From PALSA-1006 sp963733265 (GTDB lineage: Bacteria > Pseudomonadota > Gammaproteobacteria > Burkholderiales > Gallionellaceae), in the NCBI GenBank assembly GCA_963733265.1, contig CAVTCF010000002.1, positions 434,001 to 498,000 of the forward strand: a stretch of DNA of 64,000 nucleotides, written 5' to 3'. The notes under the pieces are model-generated. The model did no database searches and was not told the DNA's origin. It was given only the letters and a program-made list of their open reading frames with translations. A program made the position numbers and the translations under genes. Of this stretch, positions 26,887 through 34,726 are shown piece after piece (position 1 is the stretch's first letter; each line of letters starts with the position of its first letter).

Positions 26887-27606
26887 TTACGGTTTGGAAT
26901 GCCTTGCTTTTTTTGCGGGTATATCGCTGCCGCCCGTATCGGCACTATCCAACTGCGGCAGCGGCGCACGCAAGCCGCCCAACAGGAATGACATCAGACG
27001 CGGCAAAAGATTTTCATCTTGATGCTCTGCCCCTTCAACCACTTGCCAGTCGGTCACCAGATGCAGAGAGTCGGTTCCGGCAATAGCGTAGGAAGTTGCC
27101 CCCAGCATGAAGTGGAAGCGCCACACAATTTCCGCCTTGGGTACATCGGGTAGAGAGCGAAACAGCGCCTCTTTATAACGATCCAGCACGTCCGCATACT
27201 CCGACGACATCAAGGTGCGGATGAATGCTGAAGGTTCAGTGTAGGTGCGCCCGAGCAGCCGCAAGAAAGTTTCCCCTCCTGCCTTATGATCAGATGCGAC
27301 GCGCAACAGCGTACCGAAAAAACAATCGACAATTACTGAGGGTTTTAACGGCTTTCCACCCGCCTTCACCTCTTCCTCATCTAACCGCCGCAAGCGTTCT
27401 TGATTGATTCCACCCAGCCTCCGCCGCAATACTTCCTGCATTAATGCCTCCTTGGAGCCAAAATGATAATTTGCAGCCGCAAGGTTGACCCCAGCCTCGT
27501 TAGTCACCATACGTATCGACGAGCCATCAAAACCATGCTGCATAAACAGCCTCTCTGCCGCATTGAGAATGCGTTCGCGGACATCTTGTGGATTCTGTTT
27601 AGTCAT
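26887..27606 (-). CDS. TetR-family regulator of the beta-oxidation genes
   Basis: A 239-residue repressor. N-terminal TetR helix-turn-helix (residues 8–55: RERILNAAERLFMQHGF, then AANYHFGSKEALMQEVL) and a large helical ligand-binding C-terminal domain, probably binding acyl-CoA or fatty acid by analogy with PsrA/FadR-type TetR proteins. It is the first gene of the tetR–fadE run. Matching palindromic sites sit directly upstream of its start (27633–27650) and upstream of the SDR–ligase operon (30465–30480), which suggests autoregulation and control of both operons. Confidence 0.88.
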   Translation of the reverse strand: MTKQNPQDVRERILNAAERLFMQHGFDGSSIRMVTNEAGVNLAAANYHFGSKEALMQEVLRRRLGGINQERLRRLDEEEVKAGGKPLKPSVIVDCFFGTLLRVASDHKAGGETFLRLLGRTYTEPSAFIRTLMSSEYADVLDRYKEALFRSLPDVPKAEIVWRFHFMLGATSYAIAGTDSLHLVTDWQVVEGAEHQDENLLPRLMSFLLGGLRAPLPQLDSADTGGSDIPAKKARHSKP

Positions 27607-27632
27607 TGTGTTTTATCTCTTTCTTAAATATT

Positions 27633-27650
27633 AAAACAAACGTTCGTTTT
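27633..27650. promoter_or_regulatory. Candidate TetR operator upstream of tetR–fadE
   Basis: AAAACAAACGTTCGTTTT is an imperfect palindrome (AAAC/GTTT arms around AACGTTCGTT) 27 bases before the tetR ATG. The core AACGTTCGTT recurs at 30468–30477 in front of the SDR gene. Position and repetition support a binding site for the TetR protein. Confidence 0.65.
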
Positions 27651-27721
27651 AATTCTAGATGCAAAACTTTCCCGAAGCAAGTACTTTTCATGAGCTTGGC
27701 AAATTAACCCGAAATGAGGTA

Positions 27722-29518
27722 TCAGTGCCCCTCGTAAAGTTGCGCAAGTTCCTTTTCAAAATGAGCAAAAACTCTGGCGCGCTTAAGCTTCAACGTTGCT
27801 GTCTGCAAACCGCTCGCAATACTCCATGGCTCGAGTGAAAGCCAAACACGGCGAACCTTGGCGTAGCCTGGAAAGTCCTTGAGTTGTTCCGCTATGCGCT
27901 GTAACACCAATTGTTCAACACGCGGATCGCACAGCGATTCTGGATTGTCGAACCTCACTCCTGCCCGCTGAGCGAGAATTTGCCATTGTTCCGAATTAAC
28001 CACCGCCAGCAAGACCAGATATGAATGACCTTCGCCATATAACAAAACCTGCTCAAACAGGGTGTCACGGAGAATGGCGTTTTCCATATCGGCGGGTGGC
28101 ATTTTTTCGCCATTGGACATGACGATAATTTCTTTCAGCCGCCCGGTGATAGTGATATGCCCGCTTGCGCCGATGATGGCCGTATCGCCGGTATTCAGCC
28201 AGCCATCCTTGTCCAGAATGGCGGCTGTGGCCTCGGGATTATTCCAGTAGCCAAGCATGGTACAGTGGCCTTTCACCAACAACGCGTTCTGTGCCCCTAT
28301 ACGCACCTCTACGCCTTCCAACGGTAAACCTCCCGTAGCTGGAAGGTTGTTTTCCACGTGGTTTACTGTCACCACCGGGCTGGTTTCGGTCATGCCGTAG
28401 CCCTGTATCAACGGCAATCCAAGCGCGATAAACAAACGTGACACATTGGCTGGCAAAGCCGCGCCACCACTGATCGACAGCCGCAAGCGTCCTCCCAACT
28501 TTTGCATCACCTTATTTGCAACCAAACGCTTAAGAATCGGCCACAGCAAAATTTTCGGCGACCAGGCCCCCCGCCCTTGCCGGTATTCAAAACGCGCCCA
28601 GCCTACGTCAACAGTAAGCGTGAACAGCATACGCCGCAGGGGTGAGGCTTCGTTCAGTTTGGAATATATGGCGTTGTAAACACGTTCGTAAATGCGCGGC
28701 ACGGACATCAGAATGGTTGGCCGGATGATCATCAAATCCTCAGCCAGAAGTGGAATGGAACGCGCGTAGGCAACACTTGCTCCAGCCATCATACTCATGT
28801 AATAACCCGCCGTGCGCTCAAAGGCGTGCGAAAGCGGCAGAAAAGAAAGCATAATATCGTCCGTTCCGACCGGAAACGTCCGCAGCCCCGTATAAGCGTT
28901 ATGCACAATGTTGTTATGCGACAACATCACCCCCTTGGGTTTTCCCGTTGTGCCCGAGGTATACATGATGGTTGCGAGCGCATTACCGTTACGCTCGCGT
29001 TCCGGCTGCATCAATGCCTGCGACGGTAACCAGCCTTGTTCGCTGCACAGGTGCGGCACAACATCCTCAGCAATGTGATCCAGGCTGACAAATCGTTGCA
29101 CGCAATCCAGATGTCCTATCACCGTGCGCAACGCCTGCCACTGTGCCGCAGTCTCAAACAGCAGCACTTTAACATGCGCATCATTGATGATGTAGGCAAC
29201 ATTGTCCGGCCTGTCCTCGACGTAGAGCGGGACGACAACCAAACCAAGCGACAGCGCAGCCTGCTCGAACATCACCCACTGTGGGCAGTTGCGCAGCATA
29301 ATCGCGACCCTATCCCCCTCGGCCAGATTCTCGCGCTGTAGCGCATCCTGCCAGCGTGCCACATGCCCGTGCATTTCGCCCCAGGAAAGCGTATGCCATA
29401 CATTTTGTTTTTCGTCGAAATAACGATAGGCCTCGCCCCCCGGCGTTCGCTTCGCCCGTTCCAGAAACACGCCGTGCAGTGTGACGGCATCTTTCGGATT
29501 GATATAGTGACCTTCCAT
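27722..29518 (-). CDS. Long-chain acyl-CoA synthetase (AMP-binding)
   Basis: A 598-residue acyl-activating enzyme that converts fatty acids to acyl-CoA, feeding the neighbouring beta-oxidation genes. AMP-binding P-loop motif TIMYTSGTTGKPKGVMLSH, later motifs GYGMTETSP, and GWLNTGDTA followed by TGRLKEIIVMSNGEKMPP. The length and sequence style match the FAA1/long-chain class rather than E. coli FadD. The ATG at 29516–29518 is chosen; a TTG six codons upstream is possible, but GGGGGAAG is well placed as RBS for the ATG. The gene follows the SDR gene after 14 bases and is co-transcribed with it. Confidence 0.9.
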   Translation of the reverse strand: MEGHYINPKDAVTLHGVFLERAKRTPGGEAYRYFDEKQNVWHTLSWGEMHGHVARWQDALQRENLAEGDRVAIMLRNCPQWVMFEQAALSLGLVVVPLYVEDRPDNVAYIINDAHVKVLLFETAAQWQALRTVIGHLDCVQRFVSLDHIAEDVVPHLCSEQGWLPSQALMQPERERNGNALATIMYTSGTTGKPKGVMLSHNNIVHNAYTGLRTFPVGTDDIMLSFLPLSHAFERTAGYYMSMMAGASVAYARSIPLLAEDLMIIRPTILMSVPRIYERVYNAIYSKLNEASPLRRMLFTLTVDVGWARFEYRQGRGAWSPKILLWPILKRLVANKVMQKLGGRLRLSISGGAALPANVSRLFIALGLPLIQGYGMTETSPVVTVNHVENNLPATGGLPLEGVEVRIGAQNALLVKGHCTMLGYWNNPEATAAILDKDGWLNTGDTAIIGASGHITITGRLKEIIVMSNGEKMPPADMENAILRDTLFEQVLLYGEGHSYLVLLAVVNSEQWQILAQRAGVRFDNPESLCDPRVEQLVLQRIAEQLKDFPGYAKVRRVWLSLEPWSIASGLQTATLKLKRARVFAHFEKELAQLYEGH

Positions 29519-29532
29519 GCTTTCTTCCCCCT

Positions 29533-30360
29533 TCAAGGATGATCAAGAAAAAAGTCCTCGAACAACGCTACGCCAGGCGTCACTGCATAACGATCAAAGT
29601 CCTCTATACCCGCGGTGCGCAGCACATCTTCGTCGACAAAAAAGTTACCGGTGCATTTGGCACTGTCCTGCGTCAGAATGTGATGCGCCGCATCCGCCAT
29701 AATGGCCGGATAACGCGATGCGCGCAGGACTGCAGGAGGAAAATTAAACTCAATCGCGGCCGTGGCAATAACGCTGCGTGGCCACAGACAATTTACAGCA
29801 ATGCGGTCTTTGGCAAATTCGCTCGCCATGCCCAGCGCGCACAAGCTCATGCCAAATTTGGAAATACTATAGGCCACATGAGGTGCAAACCATTTAGCCT
29901 CGAAGTTGAGCGGCGGTGACATGGTAAGAATGTGCGGATTGGACGACTTCTTAAGATGTGGAATGCAAGCCTGCGAAGCCAGGAAAGTTGCGCGCATATT
30001 CACGTCCCACATTAAATCCAAGCGCTTTGCGGGGGTATCCAGCGTACCTGTCAGGTTAATGGCACTTGCGTTGTTGACCAGCACATCGATACTGCCAAAA
30101 TATTTCGCCGCCTGCTCGACAGCGGCCTGCAACGCTGATTCGTCGCTTACATCGAGTTGAATAGCAAGTGCACGTCCGCCCGCTTTTTCCACCTCTTCGG
30201 CTACGCTGTGGATAGTACCGGACAGTTTTGCATGTGCTTCCACTGTTTTTCCTGTGATAACCACGTTCGCCCCGTCGCGTGCACATCGCAATGCAATTTC
30301 GCGCCCAATGCCGCGGCTACCTCCAGTGATAAAAATAGTCTTTCCTTGCAAGTTATCCAT
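29533..30360 (-). CDS. SDR-family oxidoreductase (HSDL2-like)
   Basis: A 275-residue short-chain dehydrogenase. NAD(P)-binding TGGSRGIGREIAL (residues 13–25), NNAS at about 93–96, and a YSISK active-site motif preceded by the SPP catalytic region. The length and the C-terminal extension resemble hydroxysteroid-dehydrogenase-like 2 proteins, which often accompany acyl-CoA metabolism. First gene of the SDR–ligase operon under the second operator-like site. The substrate is unknown; a 3-hydroxyacyl or branched intermediate is inferred from neighbours only. Confidence 0.85.
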   Translation of the reverse strand: MDNLQGKTIFITGGSRGIGREIALRCARDGANVVITGKTVEAHAKLSGTIHSVAEEVEKAGGRALAIQLDVSDESALQAAVEQAAKYFGSIDVLVNNASAINLTGTLDTPAKRLDLMWDVNMRATFLASQACIPHLKKSSNPHILTMSPPLNFEAKWFAPHVAYSISKFGMSLCALGMASEFAKDRIAVNCLWPRSVIATAAIEFNFPPAVLRASRYPAIMADAAHHILTQDSAKCTGNFFVDEDVLRTAGIEDFDRYAVTPGVALFEDFFLDHP

Positions 30361-30464
30361 ATTTCAACCCTAAGTAATTGATTGGCAAATTTTGAACCAG
30401 TCCGAAACTAGAATTCCAGACAACTTGCCCAAGGAATCCATCATATATCTATTTTTAATTTAAA

Positions 30465-30480
30465 TCTAACGTTCGTTTTA
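30465..30480. promoter_or_regulatory. Candidate TetR operator upstream of SDR–ligase operon
   Basis: TCTAACGTTCGTTTTA shares the 10-base core AACGTTCGTT with the site before tetR. It lies about 105 bases upstream of the SDR start in an AT-rich promoter region. Confidence 0.6.
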
Positions 30481-30603
30481 TTTAATAAAGGCAATTAAAT
30501 CAATGTACCGTCATCGAGACGAATCACAATCAATTCTGATTTTTTCTTAAGTTTGGTTTGAATGCACTCAGCGAGTCATCTGAAGGTGATACGTATAATT
30601 AAC

Positions 30604-31068
30604 TCATTGAAAAAGCATTTCCATCTGGATATTGCAGCGCCGATACGGAGATACGCCACTTTCAATCTCATAAAAACCAAGTTTGCGGTACAGCTTCATT
30701 GCTGGCTCCAACACAGTGTTGCTGTCTAAATAGAGGCGCTTGGCTCCGTGCGCTTTTGCTTTGCGTATCGCCTCCTGTCCAAGTATCAAACCGATCCCTT
30801 TGCCTTGGAATGCTGGTGACACCGCCATTTTTGCCAATTCAAAACAATGTTCCCCGTGCGAAATGAGTGCGACCACTCCGATAGGCTCGTTACCGTAAAT
30901 CGCAACCAGAATATGTCCCTCTTTGTTGTTGAGCACATAGCCCTCTGGGTCACCTAATACCAGCCGGTCGGCCTCTTCAATTTCAAAGTAACTTCTAATC
31001 CACTGTTCGTTAAGCGTCCTGAACGCTTTCGCAAAACGAGGTGAATAATCCACAATTGATATTTCCAT
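30604..31068 (-). CDS. GNAT-family N-acetyltransferase
   Basis: A 154-residue acetyltransferase. GNAT core with the acetyl-CoA-binding motif A at AVSPAFQGKGIGLILGQEAI (about residues 86–105) and the family ending YRKLGFYEIESG. Substrate unknown; the form resembles small-molecule or amino-acid acetyltransferases. Monocistronic, between the SDR gene and a hypothetical gene at the right end of island A. Confidence 0.85.
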   Translation of the reverse strand: MEISIVDYSPRFAKAFRTLNEQWIRSYFEIEEADRLVLGDPEGYVLNNKEGHILVAIYGNEPIGVVALISHGEHCFELAKMAVSPAFQGKGIGLILGQEAIRKAKAHGAKRLYLDSNTVLEPAMKLYRKLGFYEIESGVSPYRRCNIQMEMLFQ

Positions 31069-31215
31069 GATTGAATATCTTATCCCAATTCCTATTGCGG
31101 ACTTAAGTCTTCGCTCTCATAAACAAAGGTCCAAGTCCGTCGTAAACTATCGGACGTATCATACAAATTTAGTTCTTGGTCGCCAGCAATCCGCTGCTGC
31201 CAAAACAGTTATCCG

Positions 31216-31647
31216 TTACTCATTGGAATGTATGTCATGCCGATCCAATGGATTCATATCGAGTATTTGTTCACATTCAAGCATGATTAACTGGCCGACT
31301 TCAGAATGAAGGTTCGGATCAAGAGACTCCATCATTTCGTGCGCAATATAAAGACCTGCTTCGCGCGAAATAGGTTCTGCAATCTGTCTGGCCAATTGGT
31401 CGCTCAACGCTGACAAGTGCCTGCGTACGTCATTTGGCAGACTGAGTTTATGTCTGCCCAACCATTCACTACTAAGATCTGCACCTTGGGCGATAGTCAA
31501 CCATTGATGATGTTCGTAGAAAGCCGATAAGCGCTCAGCTATGAGAGTATAAATCAAGGCAACGTACATTCCACGATCTGATGTCTTCAATGTATGCGAT
31601 TTTATTTCAGAACTAACTTGGAATTCTTTTGTGTGGTAATTTTTCAT
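31216..31647 (-). CDS. Hypothetical protein (143 aa)
   Basis: A soluble, mostly helical protein with no signal peptide and no family I recognise. Central sequence YVALIYTLIAERLSAFYEHHQWLTIAQGADLSSEWLGRH, then a helical stretch with Glu/Leu heptad character. The start codon at 31645–31647 is an ATG without a strong RBS. Coding-like amino acid composition and moderate length favour a real gene. Located near the tRNA-Arg boundary of island A. Confidence 0.45.
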   Translation of the reverse strand: MKNYHTKEFQVSSEIKSHTLKTSDRGMYVALIYTLIAERLSAFYEHHQWLTIAQGADLSSEWLGRHKLSLPNDVRRHLSALSDQLARQIAEPISREAGLYIAHEMMESLDPNLHSEVGQLIMLECEQILDMNPLDRHDIHSNE

Positions 31648-31658
31648 GATGTAGACTG

Positions 31659-31946
31659 CTACTCACCATAGGAGTTCAACTCCACTTCCGCTGCTTGCAG
31701 CCGCAGAGGAATGAGCGCTTGATAAGCTGGAGACGAATACCAACTATTGGCTGCCTCAATATTAGGAAAGCGAATAATGACGATATTGGGAAGTTAGTTT
31801 AATGCAGTTATATAATCAGCGCGAACTTTCTCATCGCAATGCACTATAGTTCTCTTGGTGGCAGGAAACTTAAGAGATAGTGCAGAAATATACGCATTTG
31901 GCAAAACATCACTAAGATGACCGTAGTAAGAAGATGGGATGCGCAT
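31659..31946 (-). pseudogene. Broken DUF1330-like gene
   Basis: The last 45 codons read PNIVIIRFPNIEAANSWYSSPAYQALIPLR and on to a stop at 31659–31661, a clear DUF1330 C-terminal half. The same frame continues upstream through an in-frame TAA (31794–31796) into a 50-residue segment starting at 31946 (MRIPSSYYGHLSDVLPNAYI) that ends KVRADYITALN. The stop between the two halves indicates a point-mutated gene rather than two genes. Confidence 0.6.
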
Positions 31947-32012
31947 GTGACGGTTTCGACTTTAAGGTGAACAACCAGAGGAAGTAAAATATCTTACAAC
32001 CGCATGATTCTT

Positions 32013-32089
32013 TGGTGTGCCCGACTGGAATCGAACCAGCAACCCCCAGCTTAGAAGGCTGGTGCTCTATCCGGTTGAGCTACGGGCAC
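32013..32089 (-). tRNA. tRNA-Arg (TCT)
   Basis: The minus-strand sequence starts GTGCCCGTAGCTCAACCGG and ends GTCGGGCACACCA, with an encoded CCA. The anticodon TCT (32053–32055) lies in the loop CTTCTAA closed by CCAGC/GCTGG, and the T-loop GGTTCGATTCC is intact. Its 3' end faces island A. A decayed copy of its 3' half lies at 19672. Confidence 0.95.
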
Positions 32090-32131
32090 AATTCGTTCGG
32101 TAACCAATGAGACTTAATTTAAGACTAAACC

Positions 32132-32181
32132 TGGTCGGGGTGGAGAGATTCGAACTCCCGACATCCTGCTCCCAAAGCAGG
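32132..32181 (-). repeat. attL: 3' end of tRNA-Pro (50-bp perfect copy)
   Basis: These 50 bases are identical to 62931–62980, the CCA-end to anticodon-stem part of the intact tRNA-Pro(TGG). Similarity stops just after AAAGCAGG. The copy has no 5' half and cannot be a tRNA. It is 42 bases from tRNA-Arg and marks the left end of island B. Confidence 0.92.
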
Positions 32182-32230
32182 ACGCGAAATATATCACAGC
32201 CAATTGAATTCCCGCAAATATTAAATCATT

Positions 32231-32306
32231 GCGTACGATATACAGATTGATTTTTAAGCGGCTACATGCCACGTCCAGACTCGAGCTGATATTTATATCG
32301 TACGCC
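32231..32306. promoter_or_regulatory. Paired CGTACGATAT motifs near attL
   Basis: GCGTACGATATAC (32231–32243) and ATATCGTACGCC (32295–32306) are inverted relative to each other, about 50 bases apart. The same motif forms the perfect palindrome at 62861–62887 near attR. Candidate integrase arm-type or excisionase sites. The rest of 32182–32485 contains no gene I can support. Confidence 0.5.
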
Positions 32307-32485
32307 AAATTCTTGTCATATCCATCTGTTCCTAATTGAATTTAAGAATAAAAACGATGTCCGATTTATCAATCGATAATTGGTATGCAAATATCTACAA
32401 CGTATGTGAGGGAGAGCACTCAAATTTACAAGGTTGTGCCGTCGTTGCGCTGCCAGATTGACAAAGGGAATGGCTGAGCTCTTCT

Positions 32486-32667
32486 TGTTCCTACCGAACT
32501 CCAGCAACTTGTTCCAGTCGGTTGTGTAGTTCGACGATTTCTTTTCTTTACACATCTCCCAGCCATGACCCAGACCCGATGCGACAACCTGTCACGCTAC
32601 CCTGCCCCATTTTTTGGTTGATGGCATCCATGACCTGCATGAGATTATCCGATTTGTTTTGTTTTGA
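32486..32667 (-). pseudogene. umuC C-terminal remnant, frameshifted
   Basis: The minus-strand translation gives KQNKSDNLMQVMDAINQKMG followed, after a frame change near 32590, by VASGLGHGWEMCKEKKSSNY and TTDWNKLLEF. This matches the C-terminal 60 residues of the intact UmuC encoded at 42271–43542. Homology stops at about 32667. It is a truncated second umuC in the opposite orientation, evidence of an earlier umu locus or a rearrangement. Confidence 0.8.
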
Positions 32668-32833
32668 AATGTTGCTGGCTGGTAAACCTAAACAGCCCAA
32701 ACTACAAGAAGGCGTTGTTCGTTTGGGGGGCAAGAATGAGGCTTGGTACTACCGCCAAGATTATCTAGACATATGGCAATCCAGCGGTGGGTTAGAATGG
32801 CTACGGCAACAACACAGTAGGACAAAATTATAA
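32668..32833 (+). pseudogene. 3' fragment of an unidentified gene
   Basis: The plus-strand frame encodes LLAGKPKQPKLQEGVVRLGG, then KNEAWYYRQDYLDIWQ and SSGGLEWLRQQHSRTKL before a stop at 32833. It reads like the C-terminus of a real protein cut at the umuC junction. No family recognised. Confidence 0.35.
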
Positions 32834-32936
32834 TGAGCGACATTGCCTGGCTAAAAATTGATGAATATCGCGGCACAAGTAAAATCCGGTAGAATCGCCA
32901 CTTAGTTGGGCAGCCCTACTTCTAGAGGAAAGCGTC

Positions 32937-33128
32937 ATGCAAAGCGAACGTTTTGATTTGAACGACATCCAGCACGAGCCAACGGATGCGCAGTTGGAAA
33001 TCCTAATGAACTCGGTAGCAACCGAGGCAAATCGGCGTGCCGAACTAGCACGTCAACAACTCATGCAGCGACTACGAGATGACATTACCGCTGCCAATAA
33101 ACGTCCACAGGTCATAGCATCTGCATGA
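32937..33128 (+). CDS. Small protein preceding zeta toxin, probable antitoxin
   Basis: A 63-residue, Glu/Gln/Arg-rich, mainly helical protein (MQSERFDLNDIQHEPTDAQL, then EILMNSVATEANRRAELARQ). A good RBS (AGAGGAA) lies 9 bases before the ATG. Its stop overlaps the next start (ATGA), so the two are translationally coupled. Its position and size match the short helical partners that precede chromosomal zeta-like kinases. The antitoxin role is inferred from this arrangement, not from a recognised family. Confidence 0.6.
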   Translation: MQSERFDLNDIQHEPTDAQLEILMNSVATEANRRAELARQQLMQRLRDDITAANKRPQVIASA

Positions 33129-33748
33129 GTGAAACACTCAGACCACGACTGATTGTTGTAGCCGGACCAAATGGTGCCGGCAAAACTTCGATTACCGAGC
33201 AGTTACTCCGCCATGAATGGATGGGCGGCTGCGAATACGTGAATCCAGACTTCATTGCTCGCGACGAATTTGGCGATTGGAATGCGCCTGATACTGTTAG
33301 AAAAGCAGCTATCCGTGCTGCTGAGGTGCGGGAGCAGTGTGTACGAGATGGCCGTAGTCTAGCTTTTGAGACCGTACTGTCAATGCCTGACAAGATCGAT
33401 TTCATTCAGAGGGCCAAACAGGCGGGTTTCTTCGTTCGGCTATTTTTTGTGGGTACAGATAATCCTTCGATTAACGCCATGCGAGTTGCGCTGCGCGTCA
33501 TGGAAGGAGGACACGATGTTCCCATCAGCAAAATTATCTCTCGCTACACACGGTCATTGGCAAATTGCTCTGTGGCGGCACAAATCGCTGATCGCGCATA
33601 TATCTATGACAACTCGGTAGAAAACTCTCCAGCTCGGATCCTGTTTCGAACAAATGGAGGGAAACTGATTAAACACTACGGTGATATAAACCCATGGGCA
33701 CGAGAAATTCTGAGTGGAATCGACCCAGAATTCAGTGCCCTTTTATAA
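33125..33748 (+). CDS. Zeta-toxin-family P-loop kinase
   Basis: A 207-residue P-loop protein. Walker A GPNGAGKTS at residues 15–23, a downstream substrate-binding region VNPDFIARDEF, and LAFETVLS, the zeta/AAA_33 signature, then RYTRSLANCSVAAQIADRAYIYDNS. Zeta toxins phosphorylate UDP-N-acetylglucosamine and block wall synthesis; chromosomal short members may have other substrates. It overlaps the preceding small gene by 4 bases, forming a toxin–antitoxin-like pair that could stabilise the island. No transmembrane or secretion signal. Confidence 0.8.
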   Translation: MSETLRPRLIVVAGPNGAGKTSITEQLLRHEWMGGCEYVNPDFIARDEFGDWNAPDTVRKAAIRAAEVREQCVRDGRSLAFETVLSMPDKIDFIQRAKQAGFFVRLFFVGTDNPSINAMRVALRVMEGGHDVPISKIISRYTRSLANCSVAAQIADRAYIYDNSVENSPARILFRTNGGKLIKHYGDINPWAREILSGIDPEFSALL

Positions 33749-33956
33749 CGCGAATTGGATGTAATCTATGGCGGAAATAGATTGCATTAGAGCCATTGGA
33801 TTATATTAAAAGGATTGGCTTTTGCCGGCCGATTGTGTTGAAAAACTCTGCAAATATTTTACCGTTTTTTGGGCTGAGTTTTGATTTGAATTTTATTTTG
33901 TTGAACTCGCAGAGTTGCAAGATCAGATTTGATGATTCGACTTCCCCTATTGGCCT

Positions 33957-34640
33957 TTAAGCAGGCATTATTTTCTCCTCCGGTGCCTCAGGTACTAGCC
34001 ATTTAGCCATTCGTCGCAGATTTTGCGCAGTCGCCGCCAGCAGGAACTCATCCTGTGCCCCACTGAATCCTCTTAATCGCAGCTTGTTCATATTTAGGAT
34101 GCGCTTCAAATGCGCAAACAGCATCTCCACCTTCTTACGTTGCCTGCATGATTCCTTGAAGGCATCCGTTTTTCCGATGGCTCGTGCAACATCTCTGGCT
34201 TTTTCATGGATACTGCGTGTGATTTTTCGAATCGGTGTGTTCGGACAACAGTGATTCTTATTTGGGCATGCTGCACAGTCTGGCTGACTTGAGCGGTAGA
34301 TAATCGTATCTTTCTTCGTGATTCGATTACGCGGATTCTTGAATGGACGCCAATCGCTGCGCAGGGCTTTACCTTCCGGGCAGCGGTATTCATTGGCTTG
34401 TTCATCCCACTGGAAATCACTGCGAGAGAGCGTCCCATCCTCACGTTCCGGCTTGCCAGCCACATGCGTATGGGGCGCAATCTTCTTCTCATCTACAAGC
34501 CAACCAAGGATAGCGGCAGAGCCGTAGTTCGTATCACCCACCAAGCGATCCGGCTTGATCTCGAATTTCTCTTCAACACGCTCTATCATAATTTTGGTTG
34601 CGTCGACCTCTGATATTCTTTCAATTGACCGTGCCTACTT
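33957..34640 (-). pseudogene. IS1182-like transposase remnant
   Basis: The C-terminal half of a DDE transposase: SEVDATKIMIERVEEKFEIK, DRLVGDTNYGSAA, then the Cys-rich stretch CAACPNKNHCCP and the ending KVEMLFAHLKRILNMNKLRLRG. The first ORF start at 34589 is internal; homology continues to about 34640, where the frame breaks. The N-terminal half and first catalytic Asp are missing. Likely a deletion product. The 208 bases between the zeta gene and this remnant hold no gene I can support. Confidence 0.8.
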
Positions 34641-34726
34641 CGATCACAGTATTTGGCAGTTCATGAGCAGGCGAGCTGTTCAATCTGGGGCTTCAGCCAG
34701 TTGTATATAAAACAGGTTATACATTC

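Larger units (their letters stand above)
19672..32064. mobile_element. Island A: beta-oxidation island inserted at tRNA-Arg
   Basis: About 12.4 kb bounded by a degenerate tRNA-Arg 3' fragment (left) and the intact tRNA-Arg(TCT) (right). Both are on the minus strand, which is the geometry produced by integration at a tRNA 3' end. It carries a thioesterase, thiolase, dehydrogenase/hydratase fusion, acyl-CoA dehydrogenase, TetR regulator, acyl-CoA ligase, SDR, GNAT and two smaller genes. No integrase or recombinase is left, and one flank has drifted, so the insertion appears old and fixed. Confidence 0.6.
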
